Source of the DNA: Nemertoderma westbladi
Taxonomy: Eukaryota; Xenacoelomorpha; Nemertodermatida; Nemertodermatidae
Assembly (NCBI GenBank): GCA_032718475.1
Contig: JAUCBJ010004512.1
Span: forward strand, 1 to 20,528
DNA length: 20,528 nt
Direction of reading: 5' to 3'
The notes beneath the pieces were generated by a model. That model did not search any database and had not been told where the DNA came from. It worked only from the letters and a program-made list of their open reading frames with translations. This document shows positions 1 to 8,972 of the stretch, piece after piece. Each line of letters begins with the position of its first letter. Position 1 is the stretch's first letter. The position numbers and the translations under genes are program-made.

Positions 1-1359
1 CTTTATATGCCTGAGGGATTCTTTACCAACAAAATCAGTCGGTTTATTCGGCTTTATGAAGAAATCTAAACCGGCCTGGTAGGGATTTTTATCTAAATTC
101 ATTTCCAGCCCCCAAACCCGGAAACCTTTCTCTAACCGCAACACGTTGATGGCGTACTGCCCGAAGTCGGCTATTCCGAACTCGCTTCCGGCCTCCAGTA
201 TCGCCGCGTACAAGGGCCCCATACTGCTCGGCGGCACGTACAACTCCCAACCCAACTCCCCGGTGAAGGACAGCCGCAGGGCTCGAACCCTGACCCCGGC
301 CAGCGTCACATCCCGACAACTCAGGAACTTAAACCCGGAGTTGGAGAGATCCTCCTCGGGGGGCGCCAACTTCCGGAGGACGTCCCGAGCGAACGGCCCC
401 GCAACGGACAAACACTGCAGACTCTCGGTCGCGTTGTCTATAACGAGTCCGTCGCTAAGCGACCAGCGACGCGCGTGCTCCTCGATCCAGCGACGATCGT
501 GGTTCTCCGACCCGGAACCGGTGATCAGGAAGAACCGGTCCTCGGCCAGTCGGGTCACCGTGACCTCGGCGTAGACCCGGCCTCGGGGGGTCAGCATGTG
601 GCAGATGTTAGCCGTGCCGACCTTGGGCAACGAGTTGGCGACCAACCGATCGAGAACCTCCGCTGAAGTCGGCCCGCTGATCTCCAACTTAGCGAACGGC
701 GTTAAATCGGTAACGCCGACGCGTTCTAGAACCGTCCGGACTTCCCGACCCACCGGACCGTGCCAGTTGCACCGCCGGTAGCCCGGCGCGTACCCCGCGG
801 TATCCCCCGGCAACGCGAACCAACTGGGCTGCTCCCACCCCGCGTGGAAGCCGAACTCGGCTCCTCTCGCCTTCGTGGCCTCGTAGACCCCGGAGACCCT
901 GCGGGTAGGCCGACCCGCCCATCGCTCCTCCTTGGGCCAACCCACCGCGTTGTTCATCCCGTAGGACTCCCTCGCCTTCGCCGACGTGTACTCCCTATCG
1001 GTCCACTTCCCGTAGCGGTCCGGGTCCAACTCCAACAGATCGTACGGCGGCTCTCCGTTGAGTATCCACTCCGCGAGGTACTTTCCGGCGCCCCCGCTGT
1101 GCACGATCCCGTAGGCGAACCCCACCGCGCACCAGTAGTTAGTGGCCCCCTGCACGGGCCCCAGCATGCTCAGCACGTCCGGCGTGTAGGTTATCGGGCC
1201 GCAGACAACCCGCTGTATGTCCGCGGACCGCAGCAACGGGACCAGGTTCATCGCCGCCTCCAGGTTCACCATAATCCTCTCGATATCCGATTCGTATAAT
1301 TCCTTACCGAACCCCGGGGGGACGCCGTCCACCCAGCTGTCCTGAACTACCATCGCCTC
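1..1359 (-). CDS. DMGDH: dimethylglycine dehydrogenase, exon 2 (rest of FAD domain and folate domain), runs off window
   Basis: 453 codons open to position 1, continuing the reading frame of the upstream exon. It starts at GAG GCG ATG after acceptor TTGTAG (AG at 1361-1360), so [13 protein letters not shown] joins in phase 0. FAD-domain elements include [10 protein letters not shown] and [25 protein letters not shown] (about residue 485) opens the GcvT-like tetrahydrofolate-binding half. Further landmarks are [33 protein letters not shown] (about 676-684) and [14 protein letters not shown], where the family has RLEKAFRAWGLEMN. The last visible residues are [11 protein letters not shown]. The vertebrate enzyme is about 860 residues, so roughly 90-100 residues and the poly(A) signal lie outside. 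No stop or frameshift is seen in 453 codons. One exon this long is unusual for this gene in animals. Confidence 0.93.
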
Positions 1360-1913
1360 CTACAATAGATAATAGTAAATAATTATATAAAATAAATAAT
1401 TAAAATGAAATATAAAGACTATAATAGGAATTATTATTAATAGCGGGGATTACAAAGTAAATAATCTTATTGAATATCAACACTATGGACCGGTCGTAAC
1501 CGGAAGTACAATATCGTCATAATGACGTGCAGTATTGCTTGTGTTGTATCGTGTCTCGGCTGTGTCATTCGTATGGTCTGGCTGAGTCTGGAATGGCTTT
1601 GTATTACAATGCATTTAGGCTCAACAAAAGTCGTAAATTCCTCAATATATGTTTCGTTGTATATCGGCTAATGAATCATTATTATTAAAGAGAAGTGAAC
1701 TAAAACTCACTTTGATGATTATAATTACTGTTTCAATATTCTTCAAAATTATATATTCAATTATTTCAGTTCAGGAAAACTGACAGTTTCAGTTTGCAAC
1801 ACTAATAATAAATGTTCTGAAACAAATTCAGTTATAATTTGTAAAAAGTGATTTAACTAAAAATTTATTATATTTAGTGTTCAATAAATTTGTATTGTTT
1901 TGTAACATAACGT

Positions 1914-1919
1914 GTGTAG
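1914..1919 (+). repeat. left TSD (GTGTAG) of intronic MITE
   Basis: The hexamer GTGTAG abuts TATGGCATAC and is repeated directly after the right terminus at 2307-2312. The surrounding GTGTGTAG and GTGTAGTGTAG are themselves repetitive, so one or two bases of the duplication length are uncertain. Confidence 0.6.
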
Positions 1920-2306
1920 TATGGCATACAAAAAAAAAATGTTTCTCAATGTATTTATTTTCTCAATGTTTTTTTTTCTCGATGTATTTAATTTCTCAAT
2001 GTTTTTTTTCTCGATGTATTTAATTTCTCAATGTTTTTTTTCTCAATATCTGATTGGTCAAACCGTGTATTTATTTTCGCAATGTTTATTTTCTCTATAT
2101 CTGATTGGCCAGCCTTGCCTTTTTTTGCTCAATATCTGATTGGCCTAGCCTACCGGTTCAATAGGCAGAGATTGCAGAAGAACCTATTGTACTGCTGTAG
2201 AGGCAGAAGCTGGAGGTGCGACCAATCAGATATTGAGAAAAAATCATTGAGAAAATAAATACACTGAGAAAAAAACATTGAATATTAATACTAAATGTAT
2301 GCCATA
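1920..2306. mobile_element. inverted-repeat MITE in the DMGDH intron, TSD GTGTAG
   Basis: The ends are the inverted repeat TATGGCATAC (1920-1929) and GTATGCCATA (2297-2306). They are immediately flanked by GTGTAG on both sides (1914-1919 and 2307-2312), consistent with a 6-bp TSD. The arms continue as inverted repeats: right arm ACCAATCAGATATTGAGA (2221-2238) pairs with left TCTCAATATCTGATTGG (2041-2057), and the ATTTATTTTCTCAATG stretches also pair. The left arm is longer because about 35-bp TTTCTCGATGTATTTAATT-type units and the CTGATTGG block were duplicated. There is no coding capacity. Superfamily not assigned. Confidence 0.75.
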
Positions 2307-2312
2307 GTGTAG
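2307..2312 (+). repeat. right TSD (GTGTAG) of intronic MITE
   Basis: Direct copy of 1914-1919 immediately outside the right terminal inverted repeat. Confidence 0.6.
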
Positions 2313-2341
2313 TGTAGTGAGTATTAATTGAACGAACTAAC

Positions 2342-3274
2342 CTTACTCTCGTAGGGTCCAACCAGCAGACCATCGCGTTCCTTCCGTAAATAGTAGGAAC
2401 CCTCCAAATCTCGGATCACAGGGAACTCCTTACCCAACTGCTTGATCTCCGGGATCGTCGATGTAATAACGTACTGATGGTGTATCGGAACCAACGGATG
2501 CTCCAACCCCGCCAGCCGTCCCACCTCCTGGCCCCAGAACCCAGCCGCGTTCACCACGCCCCTAGCGGAGCGCACCGAACCGCAGTCGGTCTCCACGTCC
2601 CAGGAACCGTCGACGCGCTCGTTCAACCCGGTCACTGCGACCGGAGCCGCGATCCGAGCTCCGTACATCCGGGCCCCGGCGGCGAACGCCATCGTCAGCG
2701 AATACGGGTCGATATGGCCGTCCGATGGGGTGTACAACCCGCCCAGAATGCCCTCCATGTTCATAAACGGGCACATTTTATGGACCTCGTCTGTTGTAAT
2801 TAAACGCTGCGGGGTCTTCTGCCAACCAACTCGCGACATCTGGTATTTGGCTTCGTCTACGCGAGTCTCCGTGTTGAGAATGCGAATACTTCCAGGGTCG
2901 TGGAACCCGACTGCCTGCCCCGTCTCCTGTTCTAGAGTTCGAAACAAGTTGATACTGTAGTAGTGTAAGTTCTTTACGTTTATCCCGGGGTGGAAGTACG
3001 TTGTGAGTCCCGCTGCGTGCCAGGTTGATCCGGCTGTCAGCTCAGATCGCTCCACTAGCACCACGTCTTTGAGGCCCTGTTTGGCTAGATGGTAGGCTAT
3101 GCTAGCCCCTACCGCCCCGCCCCCTATGACTACGATTTCGGCAGACTCCGGGAGGTTTGGATGTCTGGTCTTGTGGTTCCATCGTCTAGGTATCAGTCCA
3201 TTCCGACCACGAGCAGTTTCACTCCGACACGGATTCAGAGAAGATCTGAACGCTGACAATAACGCAGAACTCAT
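2342..3274 (-). CDS. DMGDH: dimethylglycine dehydrogenase, exon 1 (N-terminal FAD domain)
   Basis: First coding exon, 311 codons, of mitochondrial dimethylglycine dehydrogenase. The enzyme oxidatively demethylates dimethylglycine to sarcosine in choline catabolism, using covalent FAD and tetrahydrofolate. The start is the ATG at 3274-3272. Going upstream in frame there is no other ATG before a TAG at 3307-3305; the TTG at 3298 is not a plausible start. The first ~40 residues are basic and Ser/Arg-rich ([18 protein letters not shown]), as expected of a mitochondrial presequence. The dinucleotide-binding motif [11 protein letters not shown] lies near residues 48-58. STWHAAG follows, with His86 at the position that carries covalent FAD in this family, then YFHPG and [12 protein letters not shown]. 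The exon ends at GPYESK with donor GTTAGT, phase 0. Collinearity with vertebrate DMGDH was judged from memory, and favours DMGDH over sarcosine dehydrogenase. Confidence 0.93.
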
Positions 3275-3279
3275 TGCAT
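3271..3279 (-). promoter_or_regulatory. minimal uORF (Met-Gln-stop) overlapping the DMGDH start codon
   Basis: On the minus strand the sequence ATGCAATGA puts an upstream ATG at 3279 with stop TGA at 3273-3271. The stop overlaps the DMGDH ATG at 3274-3272 (ATGA overlap). If the mRNA starts upstream, ribosomes would meet this two-codon uORF first, and DMGDH would depend on leaky scanning or termination-reinitiation. This is sequence-visible, but a role depends on the unmapped transcription start. Confidence 0.4.
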
Positions 3280-3442
3280 TTCCTGAGCAATCGGTCAAAC
3301 TAAACTACAATACAGCAATAACTACCTCATATAATAAAGTAAACTACGTAGAACTACCGGCAGACCGGTACAAAATAATTGGACTGTACCGGGGATCCGC
3401 TATTCTGTTATAACAACAGCTTGTCAGCTGGTAAACAGCATC

Positions 3443-3450
3443 CCGGAAGT
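3443..3450 (+). promoter_or_regulatory. ETS/GABP-type motif CCGGAAGT upstream of DMGDH
   Basis: A perfect CCGGAAGT core lies about 170 bp upstream of the DMGDH start codon, in the short interval between the gene and the hAT element. GABP/NRF-2 sites of this form are common in promoters of nuclear genes for mitochondrial proteins. The same octamer also occurs in the DMGDH intron at 1500-1507, so chance is a real alternative. Confidence 0.3.
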
Positions 3451-3461
3451 AGGCCTTATCA

Positions 3462-3469
3462 ATTTTGAT
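3462..3469 (+). repeat. left TSD (ATTTTGAT) of hAT element
   Basis: Eight bases identical to 4426-4433, immediately outside CAGGGATGG. Confidence 0.85.
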
Positions 3470-4425
3470 CAGGGATGGCAATTAGGTTTTAATATTAGGT
3501 TTTATTATTAGGTTTTAATAAAAAACCTAGTGTAAAAATTATTAGGTTTTATTAGGTTTTATTGGGTTTTATTCCAGTCTGCCACGAGAGTGCAATCCGT
3601 TGGCCTAATTATTGGGTATGGGGGAAAAACCTCACATTTCGTTGTGTGCTAGAGTGCTAGACTGCTAGACCTTCAAAGACGGTTCGATTAGACATTAGCA
3701 GATTATCCAGTCGGGGAGTTCTATTTACAACTGAGTTGAAATTTAAACATTATTTTTTAAAATTCAACTTTTGGAGAAGGGTTTAAAATTCAACTTTTTT
3801 TAAAATTCAACTTTTGGAGTTGGTTTGGAAATACTGATAAATATGGAATTGGGATCCATTACTGGTATTCCATTGTATAATATAATGACATAGGCCTATA
3901 GCGGTAATTTAATACAACTAACAGTCTAATAAATTCCTGTAGTATTTCAGCTAATTTGCAAATGTAATCACTTAAAATGTTTTTAAAAAATGTAATCCCG
4001 GCGGTGAAAGTTTTTATTCCATGGGTAATGAGGGTTGATTTTTCGAGTTACACCCATAAAAAGAATAAAAACACCCTTCTGTAACGTCTTGGGGCTAACT
4101 GCAGTACGCAGTACTGTACGTGTACGATAGTTTTGCCATAGTTTGGTGAGATTATTATAAGTTAATAAGTCATACTTGCAATGGCTTCACAGACTTGAGA
4201 ATAGGCGCAATGAAACCGCAATGGTCGATTTAGTGGGTGTTACAACCTTCAAAACAGCAATCAAGTCATTGGTTCTCGAAAAATTTCTTAATTTTTGTAT
4301 GAAAATTTAGGTTTTATTAGGTTTTTTTAGGTTTTATTAGGTTTTATTAGGTTTTATAAGGTTTTATTCAATTAAAGAAAAAACCTAATTTTGTTTTTTT
4401 AAAAATTAGGTTTTAACCATCCCTG
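3470..4425. mobile_element. non-autonomous hAT-type DNA transposon, 8-bp TSD ATTTTGAT
   Basis: 956-bp element with termini CAGGGATGG (3470-3478) and CCATCCCTG (4417-4425), flanked by identical 8-bp direct repeats ATTTTGAT (3462-3469 and 4426-4433). An 8-bp TSD with CAGGG-type termini is characteristic of the hAT superfamily. Both subterminal regions carry many direct copies of TTAGGTTTTA (about 3484-3570 and 4307-4370), a likely transposase-binding array. Internally TAAAATTCAACTTTT is repeated around 3755-3815. No transposase ORF exists, so mobility would require a helper in trans. Confidence 0.85.
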
Positions 4426-4433
4426 ATTTTGAT
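4426..4433 (+). repeat. right TSD (ATTTTGAT) of hAT element
   Basis: Eight bases identical to 3462-3469, immediately outside CCATCCCTG. Confidence 0.85.
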
Positions 4434-4526
4434 CAGCTGATATTTGTTTACAAACAATGAATTATATTGTCAGTGCATACGTGATTCCCTGATATATCAA
4501 ACAAATCAGGTAGTTGTGGCACAAAG

Positions 4527-4750
4527 GTACAGGAGTTAAAATGTACAGGAGTTAAAATGTACAGGAGTTAAAATGTACAGGAGTTAAAATGTACAGGAGT
4601 TAAAATGTACAGGAGTTAAAATGTACAGGAGTTAAAATGTACAGGAGTTAAAATGTACAGGAGTTAAAATGTACAGGAGTTAAAATGTACAGGAGTTAAA
4701 ATGTACAGGAGTTAAAATGTACAGGAGTTAAAATGTAAAGGAGTTAAAAT
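4527..4750 (+). repeat. 16-bp minisatellite, 14 head-to-tail copies
   Basis: Unit GTACAGGAGTTAAAAT. Thirteen consecutive copies are identical and the last (4735-4750) has a single C-to-A change. Every unit contains TAA and the period is not a multiple of three, so it is not coding. The near-perfect homogeneity suggests recent expansion or an array prone to slippage; the copy number may also be affected by assembly. Confidence 0.97.
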
Positions 4751-5980
4751 TTAAATATGCATTGCTTACCCCATACCACTAGCCATTCTGTGATTTTATT
4801 TTTCTCAATTATGGTAAATTTCCTAAATGCAACGCTACATACATAATAATATACAATTAAATTGGTACACTTTTGCCTGGTGAGTGATGCGTTGTTTCTA
4901 ATGGTTTCTGACAACATACTTGATTAATTTTATTTAATTTTGGGTGGTAGGTAGTATTTAATTGACTCAGAAAGAACACGATTCGGGACAGAAAATACTC
5001 TATTTGGATAAAGTTTATATTTATTATTTTAGAATGGACTTTAATTGTAGCCTGTCTTAATTAACACACTACTTTAGTTTTAGTTTAGTTTATGTAATAC
5101 TCGACTTAATATGAAAATGCTAAATAATTGACCAGATACACGAAGTCATAGGCCTAATATTTTGGTTAGAAAGATTTATCTTTGTGTAATCGTTAGTATT
5201 TTAAATTAAGTATCCAGTACAAAGGAAATAACATTAATTCTAGTAAAATACATGGAACAAACCAATTACATCAAGAGATTGTAATCTTGGTCAAACAAAT
5301 AATTTTACTATTATACTTACCGTGGCATTTAATACACTTTCAACTTCAGCAACTAACAGCTGTTGCTACACAAAGAATTCACATCATTTGAGTAGCTAAT
5401 TTATAATATATTGGATATGGATTCTAGGACATGCTTTACAGAAGTAACAAAAAAAACTAAGGACTAAAGGAATTTCGAAAATGGAAATATTATATAATTA
5501 CGTGGTAGAAAAGGGAGGGGCGGGTGGGATTCCAGTCGCGTCTATAGGGCACATATTATGAGTTAGGCCCGTTACCGGTACGGGCCAATCTCCACTTACT
5601 TTCATTTTACTAAACTTCTGCATACTGTAACGGTGCAACTAACAGTAGGCCTACTTAACTTAGGGATGGCCAAAATATTGGATCTATCCATTGTTGACCG
5701 AAACTTTCAAATTGTATGTTGATTGCTGAAAAATATCAATATTTTGATATTTTTTTGATGTTTTTTTGATGTTTTTGATAACAAAAATGTTCGTTAAATC
5801 CCAATGTTAAATCAAAATTAGTAAATGAAGCCCAATTCTCTACATATTTATTTTATTTCTATTTAATTATATTATTTTTTTTATATTTGCTATTCGAATA
5901 CCGCCTATCCCAAATAATAATAATAATAAGCTTTAATAATAATATTTGAATGGGAGATTATTTTTGGCTCATTAAGCCAA
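4751..5980. other. AT-rich non-coding DNA, no gene seen
   Basis: About 1.2 kb with no credible ORF or RNA gene. Minor items: a G-rich patch (GGGAGGGGCGGGTGGG) near 5513-5528, three TTTTTTGATG-like repeats near 5749-5780, TAGGCCTA-type palindromes, a possible transposon-end-like TAGGGATGGCCAAAATATTGG at about 5661 with no matching partner, and an (AAT)n run around 5916-5947 centred on AAGCTT. Confidence 0.5.
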
Positions 5981-6499
5981 GGAATGCCTGTTCACCAACA
6001 TGGGTGATCTTCCACAGTAAACCCTTCCACTCTGTTTCCTAAAGGAATGCCTGTTCACAACAATAGATGATCTTCCACAGTAAACCCCTCCACTCTGTTA
6101 CCCAAAGGAATGCCTGTTCACCATCATGAGTGATCTTACACAGTAAACCCTTCCACTCTGTTACCTAAAGGAATTTCTGTTCACCACCATGAGTGATCTT
6201 CCACAGTAAACCCTTCCACTCTGTTACCCAAAGGAATGCCTGTTCACCATCATGAGTGATCTTACACAGTAAACCCTTCCACTCTGTTACCTAAAGGAAT
6301 TTCTGTTCACCACCATGAGTGATCTTCCACAGTAAACCCTCCCACTCTGTTTCCCAAAAGAATGCCTGTTCACCACAATGGGTGATCTTCCACAGTAAAC
6401 CCTTCCACTCTGTTACCTAAAGGAATGCCTGTTCACCACCATGAGTGATCTTCCACAGTAAACCCTTCCACTCTGTTACCTAAAGGAATGCATGTTCAA
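5981..6499 (+). repeat. 63-bp tandem array, 8 full units plus a partial
   Basis: Units begin GGAATGCCTGTTCACC at 5981, 6044, 6107, 6170, 6233, 6296, 6359 (as AGAATG) and 6422, with a partial at 6485. Spacing is exactly 63 bp each time. Although 63 is a multiple of three, all six frames contain stops (TGA or TAA within each unit), so it is not a repeat protein. Units 3 and 5 are identical and units 4 and 6 differ at two bases, so a 126-bp dimer was duplicated as a block. Confidence 0.95.
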
Positions 6500-7186
6500 T
6501 GCTGTTTCCCAATTTAAATAATAATATTAAAATTACATAAAACGAGCCACCAGGAATGTGGGACTTGTGAAGAATAACAGACTTTCTGCTGTTATAATTC
6601 ACTTTGCAACGTATCCCCATTTGAAGAATACAAGGTTTTTACTAAAGCTACAGGTTTCAGAAGGGCTGATTCTAATCAAAACAATAAACGAATAAGTATC
6701 TTTAAGACAGGTTATAAGACAGGAATACGGCCTATAAAACACATAATAATGATAAATTTGGAAAAATACAAATTCTTCATAATAAAAAAATATAAAATTC
6801 CAATATAATTTCGACCGAAAAGTGAAAACCAGGTATTCTTAACATGGGCGAGGAATGTGATGGTCTGTAGAATGTATATAATTATTCCAGGAACTTCTAA
6901 AAACCCCAAACATACAAAAATAAAAAAAAAACGATTTCTTTGTGAAATATCGAAAATCTCGATTAATGATTACATAATAATTGCACGTTATGAAAGTAAT
7001 TTAGCGTCCGCTTCACCCCACCGAAAAGCGTATTCCCAATCCTTTCACTACTAGGATTAACACCTGGGATTTGTTAATGAGCTACTGTATATTTTAGCTG
7101 GATGTTAAAATCATGTAAGGAATGGAGAGAGGGGTCGAACTAGTGTACGATTTTTTTACTCAGTTGGCAGGTAGAAAGTGTTCCAA
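6500..7186. other. AT-rich non-coding DNA, no gene seen
   Basis: Short overlapping ORFs on both strands here are A/T-homopolymer products without domain character. No RNA gene or repeat structure was recognised. Confidence 0.5.
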
Positions 7187-8750
7187 ACGCTATAAGGAGC
7201 GGAGAAAGTGGGTAAAATCATGTGGGGCGAGCCACAAAAGTAAGCGAGCTTAGCATACGGATACCACTAACTCAATCGGTGTGTCTGTCGTTCTGTTGTG
7301 TTCAATTTTAAACGTTAATAACTCAACCAAATCTTAATGAAATCTATCCAAACTTGGTACACATGTAGTCTGGCAAAAGTTTAGAAATTTTCCAAGATAA
7401 TAGCAGTTAATTAATTAAATTAAAATTAATTAAGTTGGTTAGGGTAAAAACAGCATTTTCAACATGACTTTTAATGGAAATTAATTATTTTAGAGTATAA
7501 GATTTAAATGATTATACTTAAAAATTATATTCCCCATACCCCATTATATTATAGTTTTTAATTAATAAGTGATTTGCATTAAGAAATGTGTTTTTAATTG
7601 ATCTAAACGTAATTAAGTTATCAAAATGCCCTTTCGTCACTATAACTCCCTCATTCCTTGGCATGCTTGCTATTGCCTATAGTTTGGGAACCAGTCCATT
7701 CATCTCACCACTATTTGGCAACGAGTAATTAAATCTATAGGACATAGTCAGACACTACTAGTGTAAGGTGCCATAGCCAGCTTGCTTATTATTTATCTCG
7801 CAAAATGATTGGCTGAGTATTTAATCCTGATTCTTTAGAATTAGCTAAATAATTTCCTTGAGGTGTTGACATGATGAATTAATATTTCAGTATCAACACT
7901 ATCGGCATAAGGTAAGTTTTAATATTTTTTACAAATTGGGTCGCCTCTACGCCGAAAATTTCATGTCTGCATGAAATTAAAATCTGCTTTTTAAACTTAA
8001 TCCTCTGTGCGCCTTTGGGTTGGGGGTGGTTCAGTCCGGCAGTCGTGCAGATTAAGAGGGGGTTGAAGGAACTTTTCTCTCTTCTTTGATTTATTCTTAT
8101 AGGCTGTTTGGTTAAATTTCTTACTTATTTATTTAAATTTCTTAAGTACCGATTTTAGGAGAGAATTGCTCAATTTTAATCTGTATCTGATAACTGACCA
8201 TCGTGCTGCGCGAAGGCCGCACGAACGTGTAAGGATTATCTGCCTATTAAACATGTCGTTGTCAGGTAACAAGACAAATATATACGAATAACAGTATATT
8301 ATTTAAAATGGAAATAATGTTGCAATTTTTCCGATCGAACACTAATAATTAAGTAGTTTTTTTATTCGTAGAATTTAATATTGAAATTCATTAATCTGAA
8401 ATTCATAATTAAAAGCATTTCACAATTTGTAAACATAAAAGCTCCAATGAAATAAACTCTTAATTTTTATAATGTCCTCTATTAGAATTTCTTCGATTTG
8501 CATTTATGTTTAGCGACAGTTGACACTCTCTGACACTTGAAGAAAGGAATGTACTCCTACAGTTTAGACCCTAGTAGTCAATGTTCAAATAGTTTTAGCT
8601 TTAATCATGCAACCATGTATAAACCATAACCCAATATTGTACTGCCTAGAATAATGTCACCTGATAGTCTACGAATTTATCTAATACTGTTAGTTATGGT
8701 GAATTGATGCCTTACATGATTTCACCCACTTTTTCCACTCCTTATAGCGT
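7187..8750. mobile_element. 1.56-kb segment bounded by 37-bp inverted arms (probable defective DNA element)
   Basis: The left arm 7187-7223 begins ACGCTATAAGGAG and ends AAATCATGT. The right arm 8714-8750 is its reverse complement with 34 of 37 positions matching by eye. The interior is AT-rich with no ORF. It includes a perfect 9-bp stem hairpin at 7957-7978 (AATTTCATG, loop TCTG, CATGAAATT) and a small GC-rich patch near 8203-8230. No convincing TSD flanks the arms, so the true ends may lie elsewhere or the flanks have decayed. Confidence 0.5.
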
Positions 8751-8972
8751 CTCTATTAAAAACGCCCGTAAATTTTGGTCATGGCAGTGCATTAAGGAAC
8801 ACAATTAAGGGAGCAATAAGGGACAAAATTTACTGTTTAACCTACAATTTTTTTAATTTACAAAATTCCACCTATGGGGCAATTTATGGGGCAATAAGGA
8901 ACCACATTAATTATAATTAATGATCATTGGATGTGTAGTAGTTGTAGAATTTGTGTAGGCCTCCCATGCATA
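8751..8972. other. non-coding spacer
   Basis: No gene. GGGGCAATTTATGGGGCAAT-type short repeats near 8876-8898 and the AT palindrome ATTAATTATAATTAAT near 8907-8922 are the only visible structure. Confidence 0.4.

Larger units (their letters stand above)
1360..2341 (-). other. DMGDH: DMGDH intron (982 bp, GT-AG, phase 0)
   Basis: Donor AAG|GTTAGT at 2341 and acceptor TTGTAG| at 1360. Joining them restores the family order [13 protein letters not shown] with no added or lost residue. A second GT (GTAAGG, 2346-2341) just inside the exon would break the frame and is not used in this model. The intron is AT-rich with a poor pyrimidine tract. It holds the inverted-repeat element at 1920-2306, whose far TSD ends only 29 bp from the donor. 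The remaining 1361-1913 shows no gene or recognisable repeat. Confidence 0.9.
3275..3469 (-). other. DMGDH 5' flank (short candidate promoter / 5' UTR)
   Basis: 195 bp between the DMGDH start codon and the left end of the hAT element. It contains the minimal uORF, the CCGGAAGT motif and the palindrome-like CAGCTTGTCAGCTG near 3418-3430. No TATA box at a convincing distance and no upstream coding exon were seen. Confidence 0.3.

Noticed and set aside
272-298. tRNA-like T-arm string GGGCTCGAACCC
   Set aside because: Lies inside the DMGDH coding exon and no cloverleaf can be built around it.
146-574. Plus-strand open frames opposite DMGDH exon 2 (also 760-1299)
   Set aside because: Antisense shadows of a G+C-rich coding exon; the minus frame carries the recognisable enzyme.
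2341-2346. Alternative DMGDH splice donor GTAAGG
   Set aside because: Fits the consensus but would remove five bases and break the frame that joins perfectly at the GTTAGT donor.
3275-3298. N-terminal extension of DMGDH beginning at 3298
   Set aside because: It would start at TTG, not ATG. The animal start is the ATG at 3274.
5661-5910. Second hAT-like element starting TAGGGATGGCC
   Set aside because: No matching right terminus or 8-bp TSD could be found.
4527-6499. CRISPR-like array
   Set aside because: Repeats are contiguous without unique spacers and the host is an animal; these are minisatellites.
6712-7054. Overlapping short ORFs on both strands
   Set aside because: AT-rich, low-complexity products rich in Ile/Phe/Lys without domain features.
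7885-7912. Possible microexon between TTTCAG and GTAAGT-like sites
   Set aside because: Splice-like words are expected by chance in AT-rich DNA; there is no flanking coding sequence.
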